From: Desulfospira sp963664655
GTDB lineage: Bacteria; Desulfobacterota; Desulfobacteria; Desulfobacterales; Desulfobacteraceae
Length of the DNA: 64,000 bases
Direction: 5' to 3'
Assembly: GCA_963664655.2 (NCBI GenBank)
Contig: CAXXHM010000001.1
Span: 62,001-126,000 of the forward strand
Shown here: positions 52,078 through 59,235 of the stretch, piece by piece
Layout of the letters: each line of letters opens with the position of its first letter
Position numbering within the stretch: position 1 is the first letter of the stretch
The notes under the pieces: generated by a model
Told to the model about the DNA's origin: nothing
Database searches by the model: none
The model's input: only the letters and a program-made list of their open reading frames with translations
Position numbers and translations under genes: made by a program

Positions 52078-52992
52078 CTAATGACTAAAAAATACTTTTT
52101 TTGACGAAAATGGCAGCCAACCCTTTGGGGGTTTTCCGGATTCCACCCAAGCGGCATAACTGTTACAAAGCTCCTCATATTCTTGCAGGGCATTCATTCT
52201 GAAATCCACCCCACCATAATCAACTCCCCAGGGCTGGCATAAAAAAGGCGACTCTTTGGATGCTACAAAAAACACCATCTGCATTGCCACGCTGCCGTCT
52301 GTGGTGGCGTTCACGCCTTCGCAATAATGGAGGTCTTGGATAAAATATTTGTCTGAAAGCATGTACGAGAACTGCTTAAAATTGGCCGTGGTTTTGATAT
52401 CACCGACAAAAAACTCCTTGCCCAGGTCAACCATGAAATCCACCAGGGCCTTTTTCTCCAGACCAGAAAACCGGTCAAGCCAGGTGATGGGGACCTGCCA
52501 GTCAGCCGCTCTGAGAATATCCTCAACCAGGGCGTCCTGATAATGCATTTTGAGCATATTTTCTGTATGCCGCTCAAGCATGGCCCAATCCTGAGTTGAA
52601 ACGGGAATTTTGCCGGGGTTAGCCATTGCCTCATCAATGAAGGCATGCAGTGTGGTTGACTGTTTGTTCCGGGAGCCGTCTTTATTTTTTCGGATGTGGG
52701 TTTCCAGGTCTTCACCCTCATCTATCCATTTGATCATCCCGTCCGGCATTTTACCGGAAACGGTGGACTTAAAGAATCGCTCGCTAAATTCATCTGTGCC
52801 CTTGGCCGCATCCTGGAGCATGGTTTCAAACATCTTGCCATATTCGAAATATGATTTATATTCGATCTCCATCAGGGCATGGTCAGGGGAATAGGTTCCC
52901 TTGTTGTAATATGCGGCAAGGCTGGAAAAATTGATTGCCGGATAAGCCCTGTATTCGGCCTCTGTCATTGGTTTTTCTTTTACTGTTTCCAT
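52078..52992 (-). CDS. PD-(D/E)XK exonuclease (RecE-like, DUF3799)
   Basis: The 304-residue protein has the nuclease core KALVDFMVDLGKEFFVGDIKTT (in parts: VDFMVDLG near 183-190, FFVGDIKTT near 194-202), giving Asp...Asp-x-Lys, and an upstream SSLAAYYNKGTYSPDHAL region typical of RecE/YqaJ-type phage exonucleases. It resects DNA ends for the annealing protein encoded next. The ATG at 52992 has AGAGG upstream; a longer frame to 53010 is less likely. Confidence 0.82.
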   Translation of the reverse strand: METVKEKPMTEAEYRAYPAINFSSLAAYYNKGTYSPDHALMEIEYKSYFEYGKMFETMLQDAAKGTDEFSERFFKSTVSGKMPDGMIKWIDEGEDLETHIRKNKDGSRNKQSTTLHAFIDEAMANPGKIPVSTQDWAMLERHTENMLKMHYQDALVEDILRAADWQVPITWLDRFSGLEKKALVDFMVDLGKEFFVGDIKTTANFKQFSYMLSDKYFIQDLHYCEGVNATTDGSVAMQMVFFVASKESPFLCQPWGVDYGGVDFRMNALQEYEELCNSYAAWVESGKPPKGWLPFSSKKVFFSH

Positions 52993-53000
52993 TAAGACCT

Positions 53001-53204
53001 CTAATTGCAATATTTATCCGGGCATCCATGTATAGCCCTGGTACCGCAAATATACTTATTTGATGGTTTTGATCCTCTGGATTTATACCCTTTGCCAGGT
53101 GTGAACACCCCGGGATCAGGGCGGGGCCAGTAACACTCCCTGTCCAGGCATTCAGAACTGCACACGTCTACATATTTTTTTAAAGTTTTGTCTTTGATTT
53201 TCAT
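53001..53204 (-). CDS. Small Cys-rich phage protein (67 aa)
   Basis: The protein holds eight cysteines: CSSEC and DRECYWP near the start, then ICGTRAIHGCPDKYC at the end, a likely metal-binding knot. AAGGA lies seven bases before the ATG at 53204. It lies between the tRNA-like gene and the exonuclease. No family is recognised. Confidence 0.6.
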   Translation of the reverse strand: MKIKDKTLKKYVDVCSSECLDRECYWPRPDPGVFTPGKGYKSRGSKPSNKYICGTRAIHGCPDKYCN

Positions 53205-53220
53205 GCCGTATCCTTTTTGA

Positions 53221-53323
53221 TGCGGGAGGCTGGATTCGAACCAGCACGAGACATATAGACAGATCGCATTCGAATGCCCTTGCAAGTGCCTCTGGTTAGC
53301 GTCTACCATTCCGCCACTCCCGC
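53221..53323 (-). tRNA. tRNA-Leu-like gene with abnormal anticodon region
   Basis: On the minus strand the ends form a 7-bp acceptor (GCGGGAG / CTCCCGC, then A), with the class II D-arm GGCGGAATGGTAGACGC typical of tRNA-Leu and a T-arm GCTGG-TTCGAAT-CCAGC. Between them lie 53 bases, about 18 more than usual, with a palindrome GCATTCGAATGC but no anticodon arm I can fold with U33. CCA is not encoded. It may be a degenerate or strongly derived tRNA-Leu; the isoacceptor cannot be assigned by eye. Confidence 0.6.
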
Positions 53324-53332
53324 AAAATTGGC

Positions 53333-54028
53333 CTATGCGATTACCGGAATGTTCGGCAATTTCTCTTTGAAAAAAGCCTTTATTCGCTCAATGGCAACCA
53401 GCTTCCAAGCAGATCCATCACAAGGATGCAGGGAACATTCCAAATTTTTACGGTCAATACGAAACAAGAATTGGCTTTCCGGTTGTTCAACCTCAGTGAA
53501 TGTCCTGAACGGCTGAAGAGAAACAAGACTCTTAATTTTCACCTCTTCACGGAAAGTCACGCCGGATTTGACTGTGGCCTGCTGGGAAATGCCGTCATCT
53601 GCCAGGCCAACGGAATCGTCTTTAACAATAGAGCTTACCAGCTTTAAGAGGTATTCCTGGTCGTCTGTGGGTTTAAACTGAGAATTTAAGGCTATGATGA
53701 AGGATTCAATGTCATATTTATATTTAAACCGAAAATCCGTAACCATAGCATTGGCTTCAACAAGATAAACCCTTTGATTGAATTCCCCCTGAGTTTCTGA
53801 ACACATGGAAACCATTTTATGGTCATCAACATGAATAAACGGCTTTGTCCATCCGTCGATTTCATTTTCCACGTAGTCAACCATGCTGGACAAGGTATGG
53901 GTTTTAATCATATCAGGGTAACTGGTCTTTGCCGGGATATAGTCAGACAAACGATACGTTGCGCCTTCAATCTCAATGCTTTCAGGTCGTTTCAAAGCAA
54001 TAATTTTTTCAATAGCTTCAGCGATCAT
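53333..54028 (-). CDS. Phage protein, possibly DUF2303-like
   Basis: The 231-residue protein is alpha/beta with HTLSSMVDYVENEID near 44-58, VDDHKMVSMCSE and FRFKYKYDIESFIIALNSQF near 98-117, then SVGLADDGISQQATVKSG. The order resembles YfdQ/DUF2303-type phage proteins, but this is a weak impression. It is coupled to the upstream gene by a four-base overlap and lies in the recombination/early operon. The function is unknown. Confidence 0.6.
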   Translation of the reverse strand: MIAEAIEKIIALKRPESIEIEGATYRLSDYIPAKTSYPDMIKTHTLSSMVDYVENEIDGWTKPFIHVDDHKMVSMCSETQGEFNQRVYLVEANAMVTDFRFKYKYDIESFIIALNSQFKPTDDQEYLLKLVSSIVKDDSVGLADDGISQQATVKSGVTFREEVKIKSLVSLQPFRTFTEVEQPESQFLFRIDRKNLECSLHPCDGSAWKLVAIERIKAFFKEKLPNIPVIA

Positions 54029-54378
54029 TTTCTATTCTCCTTCATTGCTATGACATTTCCGTCACGGTCAAACAGTTCACCCTGGGTAATATTTGGCTCC
54101 AGGGCTTTGGGTTTCCCGGCATCATCCCGGGTAAAAAACAGGGCTGTCGGATGGGGGATCAGGGATGCAAGCTTGGCATCAGTCTGGATTGAAACAGCCG
54201 CCTGCTTGCTGTCCAGGGATGGTTTGATTTTAATTTTTAAGCTCACCTCCCGGACTGCCCCCGGCTCCATGTTGATATCCATGATGTTCTCAACCGCCCT
54301 TTGAAGTTCGTAATTTAGCTTTTCAAGAACGGCCCCGTCCCCCAGGGTTTCAATTTTTAAATCCCTTGTTACCTCCAT
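54025..54378 (-). CDS. Phage early protein resembling the replication-terminator-like family
   Basis: The 117-residue protein starts LKIETLGDGAVLEKLNYELQ (residues 7-26) and continues VENIMDINMEPGAVREVSLK and IKIKPSLDSKQAAVSIQTD. This order (start helix, NI-D-N-P, strand-turn-strand) recalls small phage proteins named replication terminator proteins in Gram-positive phages; the name does not prove function. It overlaps genes on both sides. Confidence 0.6.
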   Translation of the reverse strand: MEVTRDLKIETLGDGAVLEKLNYELQRAVENIMDINMEPGAVREVSLKIKIKPSLDSKQAAVSIQTDAKLASLIPHPTALFFTRDDAGKPKALEPNITQGELFDRDGNVIAMKENRK

Positions 54379-54379
54379 T

Positions 54380-54502
54380 TCATTTCTCCTCTATGGTTGT
54401 TGTATGATAACCACACCGGCACACCCATCTATACGTGACGGTTTTTCGCCCGACAGTTTTGATTTCAACCTTCATCATCCGGCCGCATTTTTTACAGGTC
54501 AT
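54380..54502 (-). CDS. Zinc-ribbon mini-protein (40 aa)
   Basis: MTCKKCGRMMKVEI at the start and WVCRCGYHTTT near the end give two CxxC/CxC knuckles of a small zinc ribbon. AAAGGAG lies five bases before the ATG. The gene is ATGA-coupled to the next and overlaps the previous one by 11 bases. It is short but well supported by ribosome-binding site and motif. Confidence 0.6.
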   Translation of the reverse strand: MTCKKCGRMMKVEIKTVGRKTVTYRWVCRCGYHTTTIEEK

Positions 54503-54689
54503 GGCGACTCCTTTCCAAGGATTCGACTATCTCATCAATGAACCCGGATATTTCTTTGCCGTGAATCAAAACCTCATCAATCTGTATTTCGATGGGATAC
54601 CCTGGTTGATTCCTGGTTTGCTGCTGGCCTGGAAATGTGATGGTATACCTGACCGTGATCTCCGGCGCATATTCGGGGGTGTATTCCAT
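54492..54689 (-). CDS. Hypothetical early phage protein (65 aa)
   Basis: No family is recognised. The protein begins with a Tyr/Pro-rich strand (YTPEYAPEITVRYTITFPG) and ends in an amphipathic helix (GFIDEIVESLERSRHDL). It touches the next membrane-protein gene by one base and overlaps the zinc-ribbon gene start. Confidence 0.55.
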   Translation of the reverse strand: MEYTPEYAPEITVRYTITFPGQQQTRNQPGYPIEIQIDEVLIHGKEISGFIDEIVESLERSRHDL

Positions 54690-54874
54690 TATTCACCTTC
54701 CTGGTTGAGCAACCAGCCACCGGCCGCAAAAATGACCAGGCCGGTCAAACAGGTGATGACCTGGACGGTTAGATTTTCTGTTTCTGCCCCGACCAAGAGC
54801 AGGCCAACAACCCACAGAAACCCGGCCAAAACAGTTTTAGGCTTCACTTTTGGCTGCCTCCTTATCCGCGGCAT
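54689..54874 (-). CDS. Small two-helix membrane protein (61 aa)
   Basis: After a basic N-terminus (RIRRQPKVKPK) come two hydrophobic helices, VLAGFLWVVGLLLVGA (about 15-30) and VITCLTGLVIFAAGGWLL (about 39-56). Such small early membrane proteins often act in exclusion or lysis control, but no function can be read here. It overlaps the upstream gene's 3' end. Confidence 0.6.
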   Translation of the reverse strand: MPRIRRQPKVKPKTVLAGFLWVVGLLLVGAETENLTVQVITCLTGLVIFAAGGWLLNQEGE

Positions 54875-55007
54875 CTATAACGACGTTTAAGGCCGCTTTA
54901 ATGCCGGCTGTGTATCCGCCCCAGAAATCGATATCTTCCGGATGATCGGATATGGCTTTCTCCCCGAAAGACTTGAGCCTTTTCAGGGACTCGATTACCT
55001 TATCCAT
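54837..55007 (-). CDS. Hypothetical first gene of the minus-strand early operon (56 aa)
   Basis: The ATG at 55007 has AAAGGAG four bases upstream. The protein is helical and charged (KVIESLKRLKSFGEKAI) with DFWGGYTAGIKAALNVVID near the end. It is the first gene after the shared dyad element at 55026-55050. No family is recognised. Confidence 0.6.
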   Translation of the reverse strand: MDKVIESLKRLKSFGEKAISDHPEDIDFWGGYTAGIKAALNVVIDAADKEAAKSEA

Positions 55008-55025
55008 TTTGCTCCTTTCGAGAGA

Positions 55026-55050
55026 GTGATTGACCGCCACAGTTAATCAC
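55026..55050. promoter_or_regulatory. Dyad operator-like element, copy 1
   Basis: GTGATTGAC-CGCCACA-GTTAATCAC has 9-bp arms with one mismatch. The same 24 bases recur at 58956-58979. It lies 19 bases before the minus-strand early operon start. Confidence 0.75.
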
Positions 55051-55168
55051 CCTCTCTTCCCTTGGTTAAAATTCTTGGTTCTTGCCTGCATCCTATCCGC
55101 CCATTGTTTTCCGGCTCCCGCCTGGTCGTTACCAGGGGCCGGTCTACCCGGGACAGCCAAGACTTTAT

Positions 55169-55606
55169 TTATCCGATCAATGTAGCCAGGAGCTGGTTCA
55201 CAAGCTCCTTGACATCCATTAATTCTTTTATGCAGCGCTGCCTTTCATCATGGGAAATCTTCCCGCCCTCAATCGATCCGGCTAATTCCACAACGGCTTC
55301 ACCGGCCTCTTTTGTAAGCCTGGCAACGGATGAACAATTAATCTCTCCCTTTACGGAATATTTTTGAATGAAAGACACCACGGAAAAATCATCATTACAA
55401 ATTCTGCAAAACGGCATAATGAGGTCCGCCGGAAATTTAAGATCATCGTCGGGATTCAGGTACCGCCCCAAAGTAGAATGGCCCACCTTAATTTTGAACC
55501 GGTTCCAGAGTTCGTTTGCGATCCATTCGATATCCAGACCGTGTTTTTTGGGATAGGCATGGAGCGCCCTGGTAGTTGCTCTACTCTCTGTAGGAATTTG
55601 GCTCAT
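55169..55606 (-). CDS. Phage CII-like regulatory protein
   Basis: The 145-residue protein matches the phage regulatory CII (CP76) family: ALHAYPKKHGLDIEWIANELW (in parts: HGLDIEWIANEL near 22-33), KVGHSTLGRYLNPDDDLKFPA, and LIMPFCRICNDDFSVVSFI. A helical C-terminus follows. It lies after the Cro-like gene and before the early operon, the classical place. It probably activates lysogenic or establishment promoters. Confidence 0.8.
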   Translation of the reverse strand: MSQIPTESRATTRALHAYPKKHGLDIEWIANELWNRFKIKVGHSTLGRYLNPDDDLKFPADLIMPFCRICNDDFSVVSFIQKYSVKGEINCSSVARLTKEAGEAVVELAGSIEGGKISHDERQRCIKELMDVKELVNQLLATLIG

Positions 55607-55846
55607 CTATACTACTTCCTTATGCGTCTGTTGGTTGGTATCCTGTGATTGGGCGATGAGGGCTTGTTTTCTGGCGGTTATATTTTTTTTTGTTTCGAAC
55701 AACCAGATTTCAATTGGAGTAGTTGTCATTTTGGCAACCTGTTTTGCGAGCGTAGCACCGCAATTCCTTTTGCCGGACAACACTCGACTTAAAAAGCTTT
55801 CGGAGATACCAAGGTTCTTTGCTATGTGTGTTCTGTTTTTATTCAT
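55607..55846 (-). CDS. Cro-like XRE regulator (79 aa)
   Basis: A short HTH (NRTHIAKNLGISESFLSRVLSGKR, in parts: HIAKNLGIS, SFLSRVLSGKR) fills the first 30 residues. It is divergent from the repressor gene at 55952, with two dyad operators between. The layout is that of cro in a lambda-type switch. The C-terminus is hydrophilic. Confidence 0.75.
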   Translation of the reverse strand: MNKNRTHIAKNLGISESFLSRVLSGKRNCGATLAKQVAKMTTTPIEIWLFETKKNITARKQALIAQSQDTNQQTHKEVV

Positions 55847-55857
55847 GGTGAGTTATG

Positions 55858-55906
55858 TTGCCATAGAGGCAACCGTTAGTCAACCTAAAAGTTGCCTCTA
55901 TGGCAA
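55858..55906. promoter_or_regulatory. Lysogeny-switch operators and divergent promoters
   Basis: TTGCCATAGAGGCAA (55858-55872) and TTGCCTCTATGGCAA (55892-55906) are dyads and each other's inverse, 34 bases apart. On the minus strand TTGACT (55876-55881 region) with a 17-base spacer places the first operator between -35 and -10 of the cro-like gene; on the plus strand the second overlaps the -35 of the repressor gene. Confidence 0.8.
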
Positions 55907-55951
55907 AAAATAGTATTACACATTATGTTTGTTTTATTGTATGTGACATAA

Positions 55952-56428
55952 ATGATTAAAGATTTTGCATATGATTATTTTCTAAAAGCTTTTTCTAAAT
56001 GGATAGAATCGCTTGAAAATGACGGTAAAGCGGTTCAAAAAGAAATTTCTGACCTGCTATCAGTCAATAAATCGACGGCACATAGATATATAAAAAGAAC
56101 CAGGAACATCCCATTTGAGAGGCAGGTTATGATTGCTAATAAGGCAGGTTATGACTACATAACATTCCTTCAAATTGGGAAAGATATATTTGAAAAAGGT
56201 AAGCCAACGGATATTTCAAAAGCAGACAAAATAACAAAGGTCCATATTTCGCTCATTCCAGAATTCACAAACAAAGAGGATGCCATAGAAATAAATCAAG
56301 ATTTATTAAGGGTTGACAGAAAGGCTCCTGGAAAGCTTGAGTCTATAAAATCTTTTATCAAAGGAATCCTTGCTGGCATCCCTGATGAAAGCAACAAAAC
56401 AGGGACAGACAACGCGGGGGAACATTAG
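55952..56428 (+). CDS. Lysogeny repressor-like HTH protein (158 aa)
   Basis: The N-terminal 75 residues contain an HTH (VQKEISDLLSVNKSTAHRYIKR, in parts: KEISDLLSVNKSTAHRYI near 30-47). The C-terminus is helical and lacks the Ser-Lys peptidase of LexA/CI-type repressors, so induction would not be by RecA-stimulated self-cleavage. It is divergent from the Cro-like gene across the dyad operators. No clear ribosome-binding site is seen, so the message may be leaderless or weakly translated. Confidence 0.7.
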   Translation: MIKDFAYDYFLKAFSKWIESLENDGKAVQKEISDLLSVNKSTAHRYIKRTRNIPFERQVMIANKAGYDYITFLQIGKDIFEKGKPTDISKADKITKVHISLIPEFTNKEDAIEINQDLLRVDRKAPGKLESIKSFIKGILAGIPDESNKTGTDNAGEH

Positions 56429-56472
56429 GCCCTCCACGGCCACACCAATTATGCCACACCCATATTATCAGC

Positions 56473-56820
56473 CTGGACGGGGTAATAATAGAATCCACCC
56501 AGCAGGGCCTTGCAAAATCCGGGCTGGAGATAGAGGGTTCATACGCGCCGGATCACCTCACATACCCGGGTGAGGCCGAAAGCCTGGCGGCCGTGATCCG
56601 AAAAACGATTTTGAAGCGCCGGGCATATTATTTTGCTTATGACGTGGGCGGGACTGAATACACGTCTTTGTTTATACCGGCCCGGTGGGCCTTATGCAAT
56701 TTGGTTGAAGTTCACGAGTGTCAGACAGACACGATAGAACAGCGATCCCGGGCACTCAGATTCTTAAAAGATATTTGCCGCCGCCGCTGGGGTGGGCTTG
56801 GATGTGTTTTTCAAAAATAG
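56473..56820 (+). CDS. Hypothetical protein with unresolved start
   Basis: A protein-like frame runs here without a normal start codon: upstream residues GLAKSGLEIEGSYAPDHL precede the only GTG (56593), followed by RRAYYFAYDVGGTEYTSLF and a Cys/Arg-rich end. Good composition well before the first GTG suggests the true start was lost, or a CTG near 56473 or a frameshift from 56428 is used. No family is recognised. It follows the repressor gene directly. Confidence 0.4.
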   Translation: MDGVIIESTQQGLAKSGLEIEGSYAPDHLTYPGEAESLAAVIRKTILKRRAYYFAYDVGGTEYTSLFIPARWALCNLVEVHECQTDTIEQRSRALRFLKDICRRRWGGLGCVFQK

Positions 56821-56834
56821 ACACGGGGGGCTTT

Positions 56835-57785
56835 ATGTCAGTTGCAACAAGAAGCTACATTAAAAACGCGATCGAGAGGCTATACGGTATAATCGGCGGC
56901 ATTTCCATCAATTACCATATCAATGATCAAGAAATCATTGCGATGAAAAATTGGATTGATACGCATGAACTAATGCATAACCTTGAACCCTTTAAAGGGC
57001 TTAACACCATTCTAATGGACATCTTAGATGATGGCGTTATTGATGAAGATGAAAGAAAAGAGCTTTTGGAATGGTGTTCTGAAATTCTCAATGATCATGG
57101 CTTCCTTGATGGCTACACTCAAATTATTCGTCGTTTACACGGAATATTTTCTGGGATTATGTGCGATAGTGTAATAAAACCAAATGAACTTGAAGGGCTT
57201 AAAGATTGGCTATTTGATTATGAAGATTTGCATGGATGGTGGCCAATTAATCAACTTATTTCCCTTATCAATGATGTTCTGAAAGACGGAAAGGTGGATG
57301 ACAAAGAACATTCCACCTTGCAACAATTTTTTACCGATTTCGAAGAACAGGTAATAGAAAACCCTCAGATACACGATGATGAATATTGGTTAAATCGTCA
57401 TATGATATCACCAAGGCCGGTCTTTAAACCCATTGATTCCATATGTGAAAGTTGCCCAGAGATTATTTTTAATTACAAAAAATTCTGCCTTACCGGTCCA
57501 GCAGCCACAGGGAAGCGAAAAGACTTGTTTGGTGTCATAGAGAGTCTTGGTGGTATACCCTGCAAAAACCCGATAATGGACCTTGATTTTTTAATCATAG
57601 GGGCCCAATCTTCTCCGGCATGGATTTATTCCACGTATGGCCGAAAAATTGAATCTGTTATGCAAAGAAAAAAAATGAACACTGATTGTCAAACCCAAAT
57701 TATTAAAGAATATGATTTTATACAAGCAGTAAAAAAAATGGGTGGAGAAAACATCATCCCTGATCCCAACCAACCTTTATTTTAA
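56835..57785 (+). CDS. BRCT-domain protein with helical N-terminus (TerB-like)
   Basis: The 316-residue protein has an N-terminal part of repeated helix pairs with acidic loops (LMDILDDGVIDEDERKELLEW near 53-73 and INDVLKDGKVDDKEHSTLQQF near 142-162), like TerB-type folds, and a C-terminal BRCT domain: FCLTGPAATGKRKDLFGVIESLGG near 222-245 (in parts: KFCLTGPAA, IESLGG) and YDFIQAVKKMGG. BRCT domains bind DNA ends or phosphopeptides. Its place after the repressor is that of lysogenic-conversion genes. GGGGGG precedes the ATG. Confidence 0.75.
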   Translation: MSVATRSYIKNAIERLYGIIGGISINYHINDQEIIAMKNWIDTHELMHNLEPFKGLNTILMDILDDGVIDEDERKELLEWCSEILNDHGFLDGYTQIIRRLHGIFSGIMCDSVIKPNELEGLKDWLFDYEDLHGWWPINQLISLINDVLKDGKVDDKEHSTLQQFFTDFEEQVIENPQIHDDEYWLNRHMISPRPVFKPIDSICESCPEIIFNYKKFCLTGPAATGKRKDLFGVIESLGGIPCKNPIMDLDFLIIGAQSSPAWIYSTYGRKIESVMQRKKMNTDCQTQIIKEYDFIQAVKKMGGENIIPDPNQPLF

Positions 57786-57811
57786 ATAGATTGTCAAGGG
57801 ACCCTTCCGAC

Positions 57812-58180
57812 ATGCCAAAGTGCCCACAGTGCAAATTTGATGTAAAGCCAGGCCAGAAAGAATGTGAGATTTGCGGGCACCTTATTATCGAAAAAGAGAA
57901 AAAATCTGCGCCTTCGACTATCACGGTATGGATTTCTTGGATAATTGCTCTATCTTCCCCTCTTTGGCTAAAGTTTTTTTTATGGCCATTTGGATTCATG
58001 TGGTATGTGTTGTTTGGGGGGCTTGGTTTTGCCGCTTTGATAATAATCGCCTCAGCAATTACCCACAATGCCAAATTAAGCTCTGGAGAAGTCAGGATTT
58101 GTCCACACTGTCTGTCCGAAATCCCCGGGAAAGCAAGAAAATGTAAACACTGTGGAGAGTCGTCGGTTAACGGAAACTAA
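57812..58180 (+). CDS. Double zinc-ribbon membrane protein (122 aa)
   Basis: A zinc ribbon CPQC...CEICG opens the protein (residues 4-23), two hydrophobic helices follow (VWISWIIALSSPLWLKFFLW and WYVLFGGLGFAALIIIAS, about 42-88), and a second ribbon CPHC...CKHCG closes it (about 97-117). Such proteins sense or organise at the membrane; the precise role is unknown. It lies between the BRCT gene and the toxin-antitoxin pair, in the region typical for lysogenic-conversion genes. Confidence 0.65.
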   Translation: MPKCPQCKFDVKPGQKECEICGHLIIEKEKKSAPSTITVWISWIIALSSPLWLKFFLWPFGFMWYVLFGGLGFAALIIIASAITHNAKLSSGEVRICPHCLSEIPGKARKCKHCGESSVNGN

Positions 58181-58259
58181 ATCCTCCCACCTATTCAGCT
58201 TCCATTCCAAGGCTTTTTGTCGACCTATGAAGAATATACAAAATTTTATATTTTTCTCT

Positions 58260-58289
58260 TGACAAGGTTATACAAAATTTTGTATAACT
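58260..58289 (+). promoter_or_regulatory. Toxin-antitoxin promoter with perfect palindrome
   Basis: TTGACA (58260-58265) is followed by GTTATACAAAATTTTGTATAAC shortened here to its half-site GTTATACAAAA: the full 22-bp perfect dyad spans 58268-58289 and covers the -10. A second imperfect copy (ATACAAAATTTTATAT) lies at 58237-58252. Binding by the antitoxin complex would repress its own operon. Confidence 0.85.
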
Positions 58290-58295
58290 ATACCC

Positions 58296-58628
58296 ATGAA
58301 AGAGATTACCTTTAAAAACACATCCCTGAAAGACCTTAAGAGATTTCCTGCCCTGGCAAGACAGAGGGCGGGCCACGAGTTAATGGCGGTTCAGATGGGC
58401 ATGGACCCGGCAGACTGGAAGTCTATGAACACCATCGGCCCCGGGGTAAAAGAAATCCGGATACATGAAAACGGTGAATTCAGGGTAATCTATGTTGCCA
58501 AATATATAGAGGCTGTATATGTCCTTCATGCTTTTCAAAAGAAGACCCAAAAAACCCCGAAAAAAGATATTGATTTGGCAAAATCAAGGCTAAAACAACT
58601 CCAACATGAAAGGAGAAATAGACCATGA
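58296..58628 (+). CDS. RelE/HigB-type toxin (phage Gp49-like)
   Basis: The 110-residue protein has the HigB/Gp49-like pattern: LKDLKRFPALARQRAGHELMAVQ (in parts: DLKRFPALARQRAGHEL near 12-28), DWKSMNTIGPGVKEIRI and FRVIYVAKYIEAVYVLHAFQKK near 62-83, with the basic ribosome-dependent RNase end AKSRLKQL. It precedes and overlaps its antitoxin (ATGA), the order usual for HigBA. Confidence 0.88.
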   Translation: MKEITFKNTSLKDLKRFPALARQRAGHELMAVQMGMDPADWKSMNTIGPGVKEIRIHENGEFRVIYVAKYIEAVYVLHAFQKKTQKTPKKDIDLAKSRLKQLQHERRNRP

Positions 58629-58912
58629 ACGAATCTTATAAAAACGTATTCAGCGCCCTGGAAGATGACCCCATTGAAGCCAAAAACCTTTTTATCAGAA
58701 GCAGGCTGATGCTCGAAATTAAAAAGCATATTAATGAATCCGGCATAACCCAAAAAGATGCCAGCATCCAAATGGGTGTGACCCAGCCGAGAATCAGTGA
58801 TCTGATGCGTGGTAAGATCGATCTGTTCACCATCGATACCCTGGTGTCCATGCTTGAAAAAATAGGGATTGAAGTTGAAGTGTCATTAAAGCCGGCGGGG
58901 AAAGCCGCCTAA
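58625..58912 (+). CDS. HigA-type XRE antitoxin
   Basis: The 95-residue protein has an HTH (GITQKDASIQMGVTQPRISDLM near 40-61, in parts: TQKDASIQMGV, QPRISDLMRGK) and an amphipathic end (LVSMLEKIGIEVEVSL). It neutralises the preceding toxin and, with it, probably binds the palindromes at 58237-58289. It overlaps the toxin gene by four bases. Confidence 0.88.
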   Translation: MNESYKNVFSALEDDPIEAKNLFIRSRLMLEIKKHINESGITQKDASIQMGVTQPRISDLMRGKIDLFTIDTLVSMLEKIGIEVEVSLKPAGKAA

Positions 58913-58955
58913 AAAAACAATTGACATCCAAATACGCTCCATGCGATCATATTCA

Positions 58956-58979
58956 TGATTGACCGCCACAGTTAATCAC
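58956..58979. promoter_or_regulatory. Dyad operator-like element, copy 2
   Basis: These 24 bases are identical to 55027-55050. They lie 35 bases before the plus-strand operon start at 59014 and 30 bases after a TTGACA (58921). One factor could thus control both early operons. Confidence 0.75.
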
Positions 58980-59013
58980 ATATTCTCTTTCCTTCCACCG
59001 TAAGGAGGCAGGG

Positions 59014-59235
59014 ATGAGACAATCTAACGAAGCCCGGATCACAGATGATCGCGGGTTTTTTGTATCCGAAGTTTATCACACTCATTCAAATAGTCCCGGT
59101 CAGGTACGAATGTACCCGGCCCTGTGCTATCCCAAATCCGGGAACGTCTTTTCCCGGTTTCAGTTCTCAAACTCCAGGCAGATAGAACTCTATCCATGTC
59201 CGGCGCACCCGCTTGGAATGGGGGTTGTGAAATAG
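59014..59235 (+). CDS. Hypothetical leader protein of the plus-strand early operon (73 aa)
   Basis: AAGGAGG lies five bases before the ATG. The protein is polar and basic, with FFVSEVYHTHSN near 15-26 and ELYPCPAHPLGMGVV at the end. No family is recognised. Its stop shares a base with the GTG start of the helicase-methyltransferase gene, so it is coupled to that gene. Confidence 0.55.
   Translation: MRQSNEARITDDRGFFVSEVYHTHSNSPGQVRMYPALCYPKSGNVFSRFQFSNSRQIELYPCPAHPLGMGVVK

Noticed and set aside
53205..53309. N-terminal extension of the Cys-rich protein over the tRNA-like gene
   Set aside because: The extension translates the tRNA sequence; the internal ATG at 53204 has a proper AAGGA site.
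59124..59234. Earlier start of the helicase-methyltransferase gene
   Set aside because: No ribosome-binding site, and the region is occupied by a well-supported small gene in another frame; the GTG at 59235 is coupled to that gene's stop.
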